Below, one piece after another: positions 52,127 to 61,254 of a stretch of DNA of 64,000 nucleotides. Source of the DNA: Chryseobacterium sp. LJ668 (GTDB lineage: Bacteria; Bacteroidota; Bacteroidia; Flavobacteriales; Weeksellaceae); the NCBI RefSeq assembly GCF_019613955.1, contig NZ_CP080443.1, forward strand, positions 2,589,001-2,653,000, read 5' to 3'. A model generated the notes under the pieces. The model was not told where the DNA came from, ran no database searches, and saw only the letters and a program-made list of their open reading frames with translations. The first letter of the stretch is position 1; every line of letters begins with the position of its first letter. The translations under genes were made by a program, and so were the position numbers.

Positions 52127-53590
52127 ATGAAAAAAAATATTATACTTATATCTGCATTGCTCACACTCAGTTTGGCCAATCATAGATGCAGCGAAGACTT
52201 TTTAGATGTAAAAGGTACAGAGTTTCTTTCTACGCAGGATTTGGATGTTCTTAATAATAATGAAGGAGCAGAGAGTTTTATTACATCCATTTATGCTAAA
52301 TTTTTAGATTGGAATATAAGTTCTTTCGCTTGGAACGGAATCAGCAGTATTACTACCGATGACGCAGATAAAGGCTCCTCACCAGGAGATGCTGGAAGTG
52401 ATAAAGATTTACTGGATGCTTTGACATTTAATGCTACTACGCCATCTTTTGAAGACGTTTGGAAAGGAAATTACCAGGTTATCAACAGGGCAAATCAGGC
52501 ATTCTTCTACCTTCCGCAGCTTACTAATGCAGATGCTGCATTAAGAGATAGGCTAACAGGAGAAGCTAAATTTTTAAGAGCTTTTGCATATTTTACATTG
52601 GTAAGAAGTTTTGGTGAAGTTCCAATTGTAGATCACGTTCCTGTAGCAGGTAACGAAGCAGACAGAGTGATGACGCTTACCAGAAAATCAAAAGAAGAAG
52701 TATATGCTTTCATAGAAAAGGACCTTAATGACGCCATCGCAGCATTGCCAAATAAAGGTTCTTACACAGGCAATAATGTAGGACGTGCAAGCAAAGGTGC
52801 CGCATATGCATTATTAGCAAAAGTCTCTCTGTATCAGAAAAAATGGCAACAAGCTGTAGATAATGCTAATCTGGTTACAGGATATTCTTTAACGCCTGAT
52901 TTTGGTGAAATCTATAAAATTTCAGGGGAAAACAATGCCGAATCTATTTTTGAAATTCAAGGAAGAGGAGGTTTAAACCAACCCGGCATTCAGCAATATT
53001 CTCAGACTCAGGGTGCTCGTGGAGCAGGAGGTTGGGGCTGGGGATTTAATACCCCTTCACAAAGTTTGGTAGATGCGTATAATGCAGAAGGTGATACAGA
53101 AAGAAGAAACGCGACGATTATCTTTAGAAATTCCACATTATATGACGGAAGAGTTGTTCCAAATACCGTAGAAAATCCTTATTATAACTATAAAGCATAT
53201 TCGTCATCTTTTACAGGAGATGATGATTCTGATGCGAATATAAGATATCTAAGATTTGCTGAAGTTTTACTAATAAAAGCTGAAGCGATGAATGAACTGG
53301 GGCAAACTTCTGCTGCTATTCCTTTTCTCAATCAGGTAAGAAATAGAGCTGGTTTAGCAAATACTACCGCAACTTCACAATCAGATGTTAGAATTGCAAT
53401 CTGGAAAGAAAGACGTTTAGAATTGGCATTTGAGCATGACAGATGGTTTGATTTGGTAAGAACCGGACAAGCAGCTTCTGCAATGGCAGCGAATGGGAAG
53501 ACTTTTATTGTAGGAAAACATGAAGTTTTTCCTATTCCACAGTCTTTCATTACAGAAGCACAGGGACTTTCCTCACAGAATAATTATTAA
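52127..53590 (+). CDS. SusD/RagB family glycan-binding lipoprotein
   Basis: A 487-residue SusD protein with TPR helices (FLRAFAYFTLVRSFGEVPIV, GRASKGAAYALLAKVSLYQK) and the C-terminal IWKERRLELAFEHDRWFDLV motif. It caps the SusC barrel on the cell surface and binds the target oligosaccharide. The lipobox is odd: residues 14-21 read LSLANHRC, with Arg and His before the Cys, unlike the usual L-S/T-A/G-C; lipidation is still likely because Cys21 precedes SEDFLDV, the normal family start. Confidence 0.95.
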   Translation: MKKNIILISALLTLSLANHRCSEDFLDVKGTEFLSTQDLDVLNNNEGAESFITSIYAKFLDWNISSFAWNGISSITTDDADKGSSPGDAGSDKDLLDALTFNATTPSFEDVWKGNYQVINRANQAFFYLPQLTNADAALRDRLTGEAKFLRAFAYFTLVRSFGEVPIVDHVPVAGNEADRVMTLTRKSKEEVYAFIEKDLNDAIAALPNKGSYTGNNVGRASKGAAYALLAKVSLYQKKWQQAVDNANLVTGYSLTPDFGEIYKISGENNAESIFEIQGRGGLNQPGIQQYSQTQGARGAGGWGWGFNTPSQSLVDAYNAEGDTERRNATIIFRNSTLYDGRVVPNTVENPYYNYKAYSSSFTGDDDSDANIRYLRFAEVLLIKAEAMNELGQTSAAIPFLNQVRNRAGLANTTATSQSDVRIAIWKERRLELAFEHDRWFDLVRTGQAASAMAANGKTFIVGKHEVFPIPQSFITEAQGLSSQNNY

Positions 53591-53610
53591 TAATTTTGAA
53601 AAATAAAACG

Positions 53611-54588
53611 ATGAATATCAATTTAACAAAATATATAGCCGCCACTTTTATTATGAGTTTGGCACTTGCAAGCTGCGAGGACAGCATCGATAAAGATAAT
53701 CCGCCAGTTCCTTATGTAGCCATTGGAGGATATGAAAATTCAGATGATATTGCTTCTGGAAATCTGGTTGCAAAATTAAGCTTTGAAAATGATCTTGCGG
53801 ATAAATTAAGTAACATCACTGGGCAAATGCCGGCAAATGTTAGTTATGCTTCTGGTGCTAAAGGTATGGCGTATAACGGCTCTTCTTCAGAAATTAAATA
53901 TACAGTAGGAAATGCAAATAATGCCATTACAGGTCTGAATAATTTTACCATTGCTTTTTGGATGAAAAGTGATAATACCGTAGCTCCAAGTCCTCCTGGA
54001 CAAGGAAAGGGAGCACAAGGGATTTTCTCCATTGTTCGACCTGCAGAATTTTGGGGAGGAATGAATGTTTTTATAGAAAACCCGGATTCTTCTAAACCAG
54101 ATAGAATCAGGCTGAAACTTGGTTTGGAAAATAGCAGACCGGGAGTGAGCTGGAAAGGTCAAAGTGTAATTGCAAACTTAGATGGTCACAAAGGTAAATG
54201 GGTACATATCGTATTTGCATATGATGCCAGTACAAGCAGATGTTATGTCTATGAAAATGGAGAACCGGCAAAGAATTTAGACGGTTTTGCATATTCTCCG
54301 GCGGGAGGAGCTATAAGCGGATACGCTTCTTGGTTTGCGTCTGATCCGGGTGGAGCAAATAATCCTGCTGGTGCACCTGGTTATGGAGGTTTTCAGATGA
54401 TGGGAACAAATGGTAAAGTTGTCTTTGGTACTCATCAATTTGAAACTGTACCTTCACAAAACAATGGTGGACAAGAAGACTGGGCAACTAGTTTTGCAGG
54501 CCAGTTAGATGAGTTCAGAATATATAATGTAGCGCTTAAGAATACAGATGTTATAGCACTCTACAAATTAGAGAAGGATAATAGATAA
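53611..54588 (+). CDS. LamG-type surface glycan-binding lipoprotein
   Basis: A ~325-residue lipoprotein; the ATG at 53611 (MNINLTKYIAATFIMSLALA, then SCEDS) gives the signal. The body is a concanavalin-like LamG sandwich: LSFENDLADKLSNITGQMPA, FTIAFWMKSDN, WVHIVFAYDASTSRCYVYEN and AGQLDEFRIYNVALKNTDVI. In this place, directly after SusD, it is best read as a surface glycan-binding protein. No catalytic residues of a glycosidase are seen. A terminator follows within 35 bases. Confidence 0.85.
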   Translation: MNINLTKYIAATFIMSLALASCEDSIDKDNPPVPYVAIGGYENSDDIASGNLVAKLSFENDLADKLSNITGQMPANVSYASGAKGMAYNGSSSEIKYTVGNANNAITGLNNFTIAFWMKSDNTVAPSPPGQGKGAQGIFSIVRPAEFWGGMNVFIENPDSSKPDRIRLKLGLENSRPGVSWKGQSVIANLDGHKGKWVHIVFAYDASTSRCYVYENGEPAKNLDGFAYSPAGGAISGYASWFASDPGGANNPAGAPGYGGFQMMGTNGKVVFGTHQFETVPSQNNGGQEDWATSFAGQLDEFRIYNVALKNTDVIALYKLEKDNR

Positions 54589-54592
54589 TCAT

Positions 54593-54620
54593 AAAGAGCC
54601 TTTAATTGGGCTCTTTTTTT
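54593..54620 (+). terminator. Terminator or attenuator inside the polysaccharide locus
   Basis: Stem AAAGAGCC / GGCTCTTT with an 8-base loop and following T-run, between the SusC-SusD-LamG genes and the hydrolase genes. It would make transport genes more abundant than the enzymes. Confidence 0.75.
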
Positions 54621-54632
54621 AATGTTTCATGT

Positions 54633-56024
54633 ATGAAAAATTTTAAGTCAGCAATATTTTTTTTAGGATTAATTGTCAGTTCGTGTTCATCTGAAGATAA
54701 TACACCAACTGCAGGTACACCTATTGGCGGTGGTGGCGGAACGGAAATTCCAAACAATTATACCGACACCCAACTCGTCGAGATGGTTCAGAAAGATGCC
54801 TTAAAATATTTCTGGGATTACGCTGAGAGCAATTCAAAACTTGCCAGAGAAAGATACCATACTGATAATCCGGCACAAGATGCTCATGTGGTTTCGGCAG
54901 GAGGATCTGGTTTTGGATTGATGACAATTTTGGTTGGTGTCAAAAATGGTTACGTTACAAAAGCAGAAGCTGTTTCAAGACTAACGACGGCACTTAACTT
55001 TCTTCAGAACGCTAACCGGTTTCACGGGGCATGGCCTCATTGGATGAATGGCAATAATGGGCAGGTTATTCCATTCAGTCCGCAAGACGATGGTGGAGAT
55101 TTAGTGGAAACTGCATTTTTAGCTCAGGGACTAATTTGTGTACGAGAATATTTCAAAAATTCTACAGATTCAGCAGAGATTGCTCTATCACAGAAAGCTG
55201 ATACTCTTTTTAAAGGAATCGAATGGAGTTGGTATACCAAAGGTGAAAATACATTGTACTGGCATTGGTCACCCAATTATAATTTTCAGATGAATATGCA
55301 GCTGAAAGGGTTTGATGAGACTTTGATTACTTATGTGATGGCTGCAGCTTCATCTACTTTTACCATTACCAAACCTGTTTATCAGCAAGGATGGGCACGA
55401 AGCGGCGTAATTGCAAATGCAGGATCACAATATGGCTTTCCGCTCGTTGTCAATCACAATGGTGCAGTGAATACAGTTGGACCTATGTTTTGGTCTCACT
55501 ATTCATTTTTAGGACTTGACCCAAGAGGTCTTACAGACGATTATGTAAACTATGGAAATTCTACATCCAATCATGCAAAGATCATGTATCAGTACTCCGT
55601 TGCAAATCCGAAAGGATGGCAGGGATATAATTCAAAGAGTTGGGGTCTTACGGCAAGCTATTCTAGAAATGCGGATGGTTCTACAGGATATTCTGCACAT
55701 CAGCCAAACAATGATTTAGGTATTATTTCACCTACAGCAGCACTTTCAAGCATGCCATATACTCCGGTTGAAAGTATGAATATGTTAAGATTTTTATATA
55801 ACGAAAATTACAGTAAATATATAGGAGTTGCCGGACCTTATGATGCTTATTCTGTGCACTATAATTGGGTAACGCCAAGATATTTGGCTATAGATCAGGG
55901 AACGATTGCTCCGATGATTGAAAACAATAAATCTCAGTTTCTATGGCAGCTGTTTATGAATGCTCCGGATATTCGACAGGGGTTGATTAAACTAGGATTT
56001 CATTCGACACAATACGGATTCTAA
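54633..56024 (+). CDS. GH144/glycoamylase-fold lipoprotein, paralogue 1
   Basis: A ~463-residue lipoprotein (start MKNFKSAIFFLGLIVSSCSS). It has the (alpha/alpha)6 pattern of the glycoamylase/GH144 family: KDALKYFWDYAESNSKLARE, SGGSGFGLMTILVGVKNGYV-like, NDLGIISPTAALSSMPYTPV and LAIDQGTIAPMIENNKSQFL. GH144 members described in Bacteroidetes are endo-beta-1,2-glucanases. Tandem with a second copy 54 bases downstream. I infer cell-surface or periplasmic cleavage of beta-1,2-glucan; other beta-glucans cannot be excluded. Confidence 0.85.
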   Translation: MKNFKSAIFFLGLIVSSCSSEDNTPTAGTPIGGGGGTEIPNNYTDTQLVEMVQKDALKYFWDYAESNSKLARERYHTDNPAQDAHVVSAGGSGFGLMTILVGVKNGYVTKAEAVSRLTTALNFLQNANRFHGAWPHWMNGNNGQVIPFSPQDDGGDLVETAFLAQGLICVREYFKNSTDSAEIALSQKADTLFKGIEWSWYTKGENTLYWHWSPNYNFQMNMQLKGFDETLITYVMAAASSTFTITKPVYQQGWARSGVIANAGSQYGFPLVVNHNGAVNTVGPMFWSHYSFLGLDPRGLTDDYVNYGNSTSNHAKIMYQYSVANPKGWQGYNSKSWGLTASYSRNADGSTGYSAHQPNNDLGIISPTAALSSMPYTPVESMNMLRFLYNENYSKYIGVAGPYDAYSVHYNWVTPRYLAIDQGTIAPMIENNKSQFLWQLFMNAPDIRQGLIKLGFHSTQYGF

Positions 56025-56078
56025 AAACTAAAACTTGTTAATTTAAAATCTTTAACAAAGTTTTTTATCAAAATTTAA

Positions 56079-57461
56079 ATGAAAAAATTTGCATTGACAG
56101 GAATGATTGCATTATTGGTGTTTTCTTGTAAAAATACATCCACTAATCGATATGCATCTCAAAATGAAATCATTACGAGCAATAATACCGACGGGCAGTT
56201 ACTGGACCAAGTTCAGAAAGATGCCTTAAAATATTTCTGGGATTATGCAGAACCAAATTCGATGTTGGGAAGAGAGCGCTATCACGAAGACAATATTTAT
56301 CCGGATAATGATAAAAACGTTATTACAACTGGTGGATCAGGATTTGGGTTAGCTACAATTTTAGTTGGAATTGAAAGAGGTTTTCTTCCAAGAAAAGAGG
56401 CAGTAAAAAGACTGACGATAATGATGGATTTTCTTGCAAAAGCAGACCGTCACAAAGGAGCCTGGTCGCATTGGATCAACGGAGAAACAGGAAAAACAGT
56501 TCCGTTTGGCAAAAAAGATAACGGTGGAGATTTGGTTGAAACAGCATTCCTGACTTCCGGAATTTTAATGGTTCGCGAATATTTCAAAAACGGAAGTGCG
56601 GAAGAAAAAGAGTTGGCAAAAAAATGTGACGAACTCTGGAAAGGAATTCAATGGAACTGGTACACCAAAGGAGGCGAAAAAGTATTGTATTGGCACTGGT
56701 CACCGGAGTATCAATGGGAAATGAATTTTCCATTACAGGGCTATAATGAATGTTTAATTACCTACATTTTAGCAGCATCTTCACCCACCTATTCAATTGA
56801 TGCAGAAACGTACTATAAAGGCTGGACTAGAAACGGAACCTATCTTTCAGACAAAGAAAAATACGGACTTCCAATGTATGTCAAGCACAACGGGGCGGAA
56901 GAATATGGAGGTCCTTTATTTTGGGCGCACTATTCCTATATTGGTTTAGACCCAACAAATTTATCGGATAAATTAATTAAAAACTATTTTGATCTAAATA
57001 GAAACCAGGTCTTGATAAATTACAAATATTGTGTTGAAAATCCGGACAAATGGAAAGGATACGGACCAAATTATTGGGGATTAACAGCGGGTTATTCAAG
57101 AAATGAAAACGGAAGTATAGGCTACGATGCTCATTTTCCACAAAATGATCATGGCGTGATTACGCCTACCGCAGCATTGAGCAGCTTCCCCTATACACCC
57201 AAAGAATCAATGGAGTTTCTTAGATTTATTTACACTCAAAAACCTGAATTTATCGGGTCTGCAGGTCCTTATGATGCGACATCCATTCATTATGGTAATT
57301 GGACTACACCGAGATATTTAGCGATCGATCAGGGAACTATTGCTCCGATGATTGAAAATTACAGGTCCGGATTTTTATGGAAATTATTTATGAATGCACC
57401 GGAAATTCAAAAAGGATTAAAAAAATTAAGCTTTAAATCTGAGAAATATGACATTAAATAA
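56079..57461 (+). CDS. GH144/glycoamylase-fold lipoprotein, paralogue 2
   Basis: A 460-residue lipoprotein (FALTGMIALLVFSCKNTS, Cys17). Strongly similar throughout to the preceding gene (both carry KDALKYFWDYAE, WHWSP, DNGGDLVETAFL-type and IDQGTIAPMIEN), but diverged in loops, so an old duplication. Two enzymes of one family in a locus usually divide endo and exo or surface and periplasm tasks. A GC-rich palindromic repeat follows. Confidence 0.85.
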   Translation: MKKFALTGMIALLVFSCKNTSTNRYASQNEIITSNNTDGQLLDQVQKDALKYFWDYAEPNSMLGRERYHEDNIYPDNDKNVITTGGSGFGLATILVGIERGFLPRKEAVKRLTIMMDFLAKADRHKGAWSHWINGETGKTVPFGKKDNGGDLVETAFLTSGILMVREYFKNGSAEEKELAKKCDELWKGIQWNWYTKGGEKVLYWHWSPEYQWEMNFPLQGYNECLITYILAASSPTYSIDAETYYKGWTRNGTYLSDKEKYGLPMYVKHNGAEEYGGPLFWAHYSYIGLDPTNLSDKLIKNYFDLNRNQVLINYKYCVENPDKWKGYGPNYWGLTAGYSRNENGSIGYDAHFPQNDHGVITPTAALSSFPYTPKESMEFLRFIYTQKPEFIGSAGPYDATSIHYGNWTTPRYLAIDQGTIAPMIENYRSGFLWKLFMNAPEIQKGLKKLSFKSEKYDIK

Positions 57462-57470
57462 TTTTTAGGA

Positions 57471-57580
57471 GCTAATCCCGCTTTCCGCACTCGCTATTTT
57501 CCGGGATTTGGGGCGGCGGCTTTGCCGCCGCCCCAAATCCCGGAAAATGAGCTCAAACAAATGCTGCAATCGGGGCTAGG
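57471..57580. repeat. Palindromic interspersed repeat, family A copy 1
   Basis: Starts AATCCCGCTTTCCGCACTC and ends GCAATCGGGGCTAGG. Inside is an exceptional hairpin: a 24-base perfect stem (57497-57520 with 57524-57547) and a 3-base loop, GC-rich in an AT-rich genome. The same outer blocks recur at 61048. Confidence 0.8.
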
Positions 57581-57595
57581 TAGTAAATAAAACAA

Positions 57596-57628
57596 AGCCT
57601 TGTGAAAGTTTTAAATCTTGACAAGGCT
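57596..57628. repeat. AGCCTTGT inverted repeat
   Basis: AGCCTTGT (57596-57603) and ACAAGGCT (57621-57628) form an 8-base inverted repeat around an AT-rich core. It lies between family A and family B repeats and may be a third repeat type. Confidence 0.5.
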
Positions 57629-57637
57629 CATAATCAG

Positions 57638-57698
57638 TAGGAGCGGGCTTTAATCCGTGTGAACAATAAATAAAAGTCAAATGGCTTCAGCCAAAACC
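57638..57698. repeat. Interspersed repeat, family B copy 1
   Basis: Begins TAGGAGCGGGCTTTAATCCG and ends GGCTTCAGCCAAAACC. The same outer blocks occur at 62633-62692. Ends 10 bases before the esterase ATG, so it may touch its leader. Confidence 0.7.
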
Positions 57699-57708
57699 TA
57701 ATAGTAAA

Positions 57709-58416
57709 ATGAAATTAAAACTAAAATATATCCCACTTTTACTTCTCCCACTATCTTTAAGTTTAAAGGCTCAGGAAGTCAAGGCAGAATTAAACAAAGA
57801 AGTCAGAACACAGGAAAAAATATCTTACATTCTTGATTATCCGCAAAATGCAAAGGGAAATGTTCCTTTGATCGTATTTCTTCATGGCTCAGGTGAAAGA
57901 GGCAATGATCTTGAAAAAGTAAAAATGCACAGTCCGTTTACGTATAAAAATTTAATTAAGGAACCTGTTGCGATTCTTGCGCCGCAATGCCCCGAAAATA
58001 AGTGGTGGGATACGTTGACAGTTTATAATTTAATAAAGGAAATTCAGGCAAAATATAAAATAGACGCTTCCAGAATTTATCTTACAGGATTATCAATGGG
58101 AGGTTGGGGAACGCTGAAACTGGCAATGGAACATCCTGAAATGTTTGCCGCAGTTGTTTCTGTTTGCGCTCCAACCGACAGAGTGATGTACGCTAACATC
58201 CACCAATACAAAAATTTAAACATGAAAATTTTTCATGGCGGAATGGATGATGTCGTTTTACCGGAAAATGCTCTGAATTTCTATCAAGCACTTCATCCTG
58301 TAAACCCAACGGCCGAGCTGACCATCTTCCCGAATGACAACCATAATTCTTGGGACTCAACCTATTCAGATCCTCAATTATATGATTGGATGTTGTCAAA
58401 AAGAAAAGATAAATAA
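57709..58416 (+). CDS. Exported alpha/beta hydrolase (esterase/prolyl oligopeptidase-like)
   Basis: A 235-residue enzyme with a signal peptide (KLKYIPLLLLPLSLSLKAQ). Oxyanion motif FLHGSGERGND, nucleophile elbow YLTGLSMGGWGTLK (Ser ~residue 128), and a late His in IFPNDNHNSWDSTY. It resembles the PHB depolymerase/dienelactone-hydrolase group often seen as carbohydrate esterases in such loci, possibly removing acyl decorations (for example succinyl or acetyl) from the glycan. Substrate is inferred. Confidence 0.8.
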   Translation: MKLKLKYIPLLLLPLSLSLKAQEVKAELNKEVRTQEKISYILDYPQNAKGNVPLIVFLHGSGERGNDLEKVKMHSPFTYKNLIKEPVAILAPQCPENKWWDTLTVYNLIKEIQAKYKIDASRIYLTGLSMGGWGTLKLAMEHPEMFAAVVSVCAPTDRVMYANIHQYKNLNMKIFHGGMDDVVLPENALNFYQALHPVNPTAELTIFPNDNHNSWDSTYSDPQLYDWMLSKRKDK

Positions 58417-58660
58417 TTCATTAAAATTAATAATAATTATTCTGCGATCTTAGTTAATATGGGTTTCAAACTAATCTATCAGATACGAAACTTTGTGTTT
58501 TTTTTAGTGGAACGACCTTTATGTATTTAAAAGCAGTTAGCAGTCAAAAAATCTTAGCGAACTTTGTGTTAAAAACAAATTAATATAAAAAATAAAAATA
58601 TAATCAAAGACAGATTTATGAAATCGAGATTCACGAATACCATAAAAAAATGAAGATAAA

Positions 58661-60991
58661 ATGAGTAAAAAGTTAATTGTAATTGCAGCTTTAGCCCTTT
58701 CGCCTATATTTTCGGCGCAGGAAATGGTAACAAAACCCATTCAGTCTTATCAGACGGCGCAATATCAGACAAAGAAAAAAGCATTTGTTGATAATCTTTT
58801 GTCAAAAATGACTTTAGATGAAAAAATAGGACAACTGAATTTACCAAGCTCCGGAGATTTTACAACAGGTTTGGCTCAAAGCTCAGACATCGGAAAAAAA
58901 ATCGAACAAGGTTTAGTGGGTGGACTATTTAATATTAAAGGTGCAGAAAAAATAAGAGCAGTACAAAAAGTAGCGGTAGAAAAAAGCCGTCTTAAGATTC
59001 CTTTGATTTTCGGGATGGATGTAATTCACGGTTATGAAACCACATTTCCGATACCGTTAGGTTTAGCAGCTTCTTGGGATATGAATTTAGTGCAGCAATC
59101 AGCAAGAGTTGCAGCCAAAGAAGCAGCAGCTGACGGAATCAACTGGACCTTTTCACCAATGGTCGACATTTCTCGCGAACCTCGATGGGGAAGGGTTTCC
59201 GAAGGTTCCGGTGAAGATCCGTACTTAGGAAGTGAGATTACTAAAAATATGGTGTACGGTTATCAGGGCAAAGATTTGTCATTAAGCAGTACAATATTAG
59301 CATGCGTAAAGCATTTTGCATTGTATGGTGCGGGTGAGGCAGGGAGAGATTATAACACGGTGGACATGAGCCATGTCAGAATGTTCAATGAATATTTTCC
59401 GCCTTACAAAGCGGCTGTTGATGCGGGTGTCGCTTCAGTAATGGCTTCTTTTAATGAGGTTGACGGAGTTCCTGCAACCGGAAACAGATGGCTTCAGACT
59501 GAGATTTTAAGAAATAAATGGAATTTCAAAGGTTTCGTTGTAACGGATTACACAGGAATCAACGAAATGGTAGACCACGGAATGGGCGATCTTCAGCAGG
59601 TTTCAACATTAGCATTAAAAGCCGGAGTTGACATGGATATGGTAGGTGAAGGTTTTTTAACCACATTAAAAAAATCTTTATCTGAAGGGAAAATCACTCA
59701 GGCTGAGATCGATATGGCTGCTAAAAGAATTCTTGAAGCAAAATACGATTTAGGCTTATTTGACGATCCTTATAAGTATGGCGATGCAAAATTAGCGGCA
59801 AAAGAGGTTTACAATTTAGAAAACCGTAATATCGCAAGAAACGCCGCAGCACAGTCAATGGTGTTGATGAAAAATGAAAATCAGGTGTTGCCTCTGAAAA
59901 AATCAGGAACAGTTGCCGTGATCGGTCCTTTGGTGAACAACTCACTGAACATGGCGGGAACTTGGAGTGTTGCTGCTCAACATGATAAAGCGATTAGTTT
60001 AATGCAGGGTCTGCAGGCAAATTACGGAAAAGAGGTAAAATTCATTTCTGCTAAAGGTGCCAACATCGATTATAATGCAAAATTAGAAGATATTTATGCA
60101 GCACACGGAAAGAAAACCGACAGAGATAGTCGTTCAAAAGAAATATTACTAAAAGAAGCTATTGATGTTGCCAACAAAGCAGACGTCATTGTTCTGGCCA
60201 TCGGAGAATCTGCCGAAATGAGCGGCGAATCTTCATCAAGAACCGAAATTACCATTCCTCAGTCTCAAATTGATTTATTAAATGAATTAAAAAAGACAGG
60301 GAAACCAATCGCAGTCGTACTTTTCACAGGCCGTCCGTTAGCGTTGACAAATATGAAAGACGTTCCGGATGCAATTCTGAATGTCTGGTTTGCAGGTTCC
60401 GAAGCTGGAAATGCGATTTCTGACGTTCTTTTCGGAAAAGTAAATCCTTCAGGAAAATTGCCGATGACTTTCCCAAGAAGTCTCGGACAGGTTCCTATTT
60501 ATTACAACGCGAAAAACACGGGTCGACCATTAGATCAAAAACTGGTTGATAAATGTGAGTATCAAAGGTTTCGTTCCAACTATATGGATGAATGTAATAC
60601 GCCGCTGTATCCGTTTGGATATGGATTGAGCTATACAAAATTCAACTATTCTGATATGACGGTTTCCAATGCCAATCCTAAAGGGAATCAAACTATTCAG
60701 GCATCATTCACCTTGACAAATTCCGGAAATTATGACGGGGCGGAAGTAGTGCAGCTGTACATCAGAGACATGGTGGGAAGCATCACAAGACCGGTAAAAG
60801 AATTAAAAGGATTCCAAAAAGTAATGCTTAAAAAAGGTGAATCTAAAAAGATTACCTTTAATATTACCCCTGAAAACCTGAAATTCTATAACGGAGATTT
60901 GAAATACGATTGGGAAGCCGGAGAATTCGATATCATGATAGGAACCAATTCAGATGAGGTAAAACACTCCAAAATCAACTGGACAAAATAA
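58661..60991 (+). CDS. bglX: GH3 beta-glucosidase, BglX type
   Basis: A 776-residue exported GH3 enzyme (signal MSKKLIVIAALALSPIFSAQ). N-terminal barrel with DGINWTFSPMVDISREPRWG (~161-180), KHFALYG, and the nucleophile in GFVVTDYTG (Asp ~294). Then the GH3_C domain with the acid/base region near ESAEMSGESSSRTEI and a C-terminal fibronectin-like domain. It releases glucose from the non-reducing end of beta-linked gluco-oligosaccharides in the periplasm. Beside GH144 enzymes it is the expected partner for sophorose-type products. Confidence 0.92.
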   Translation: MSKKLIVIAALALSPIFSAQEMVTKPIQSYQTAQYQTKKKAFVDNLLSKMTLDEKIGQLNLPSSGDFTTGLAQSSDIGKKIEQGLVGGLFNIKGAEKIRAVQKVAVEKSRLKIPLIFGMDVIHGYETTFPIPLGLAASWDMNLVQQSARVAAKEAAADGINWTFSPMVDISREPRWGRVSEGSGEDPYLGSEITKNMVYGYQGKDLSLSSTILACVKHFALYGAGEAGRDYNTVDMSHVRMFNEYFPPYKAAVDAGVASVMASFNEVDGVPATGNRWLQTEILRNKWNFKGFVVTDYTGINEMVDHGMGDLQQVSTLALKAGVDMDMVGEGFLTTLKKSLSEGKITQAEIDMAAKRILEAKYDLGLFDDPYKYGDAKLAAKEVYNLENRNIARNAAAQSMVLMKNENQVLPLKKSGTVAVIGPLVNNSLNMAGTWSVAAQHDKAISLMQGLQANYGKEVKFISAKGANIDYNAKLEDIYAAHGKKTDRDSRSKEILLKEAIDVANKADVIVLAIGESAEMSGESSSRTEITIPQSQIDLLNELKKTGKPIAVVLFTGRPLALTNMKDVPDAILNVWFAGSEAGNAISDVLFGKVNPSGKLPMTFPRSLGQVPIYYNAKNTGRPLDQKLVDKCEYQRFRSNYMDECNTPLYPFGYGLSYTKFNYSDMTVSNANPKGNQTIQASFTLTNSGNYDGAEVVQLYIRDMVGSITRPVKELKGFQKVMLKKGESKKITFNITPENLKFYNGDLKYDWEAGEFDIMIGTNSDEVKHSKINWTK

Positions 60992-61025
60992 TAAAAAAGC
61001 CATTCGAAAAGAGTGGCTTTTTTAT
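60991..61025 (+). terminator. Terminator after the GH3 gene
   Basis: Perfect 12-base stem ATAAAAAAGCCA / TGGCTTTTTTAT around an 11-base loop; its first base is the last of the stop codon. Confidence 0.85.
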
Positions 61026-61047
61026 TATGGAAAGCGCTGTTCTTTAG

Positions 61048-61130
61048 AAGCAATTCCCGCTATCCACTCATACTCCTCGCCCCAAAGCTTAGCCTACGCT
61101 TGCTGCGGGGTAACCGTTCCTATCGGGGCT
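61048..61130. repeat. Palindromic interspersed repeat, family A copy 2
   Basis: Starts ATTCCCGCTATCCACTC and ends TATCGGGGCTAAA, matching the outer blocks of 57471-57580. The inner hairpin differs: CCCCAAAGC...GCTTGCTGCGGGG, an imperfect GC-rich stem. Confidence 0.75.
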
Positions 61131-61254
61131 AAAAATTTAGTCATCATTATTTAATATGGTGTACATAAGAAAAAGATCGGATGAGACGAAATTTTACCAA
61201 TCTCGATTCATATTTAAATAGGTAAATTATTACTTTTGTTAAAACTTAAAATGA

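Noticed and set aside
57471..57698. Palindromic stretches as a CRISPR array
   Set aside because: No regularly spaced direct repeats with unique spacers and no cas genes.
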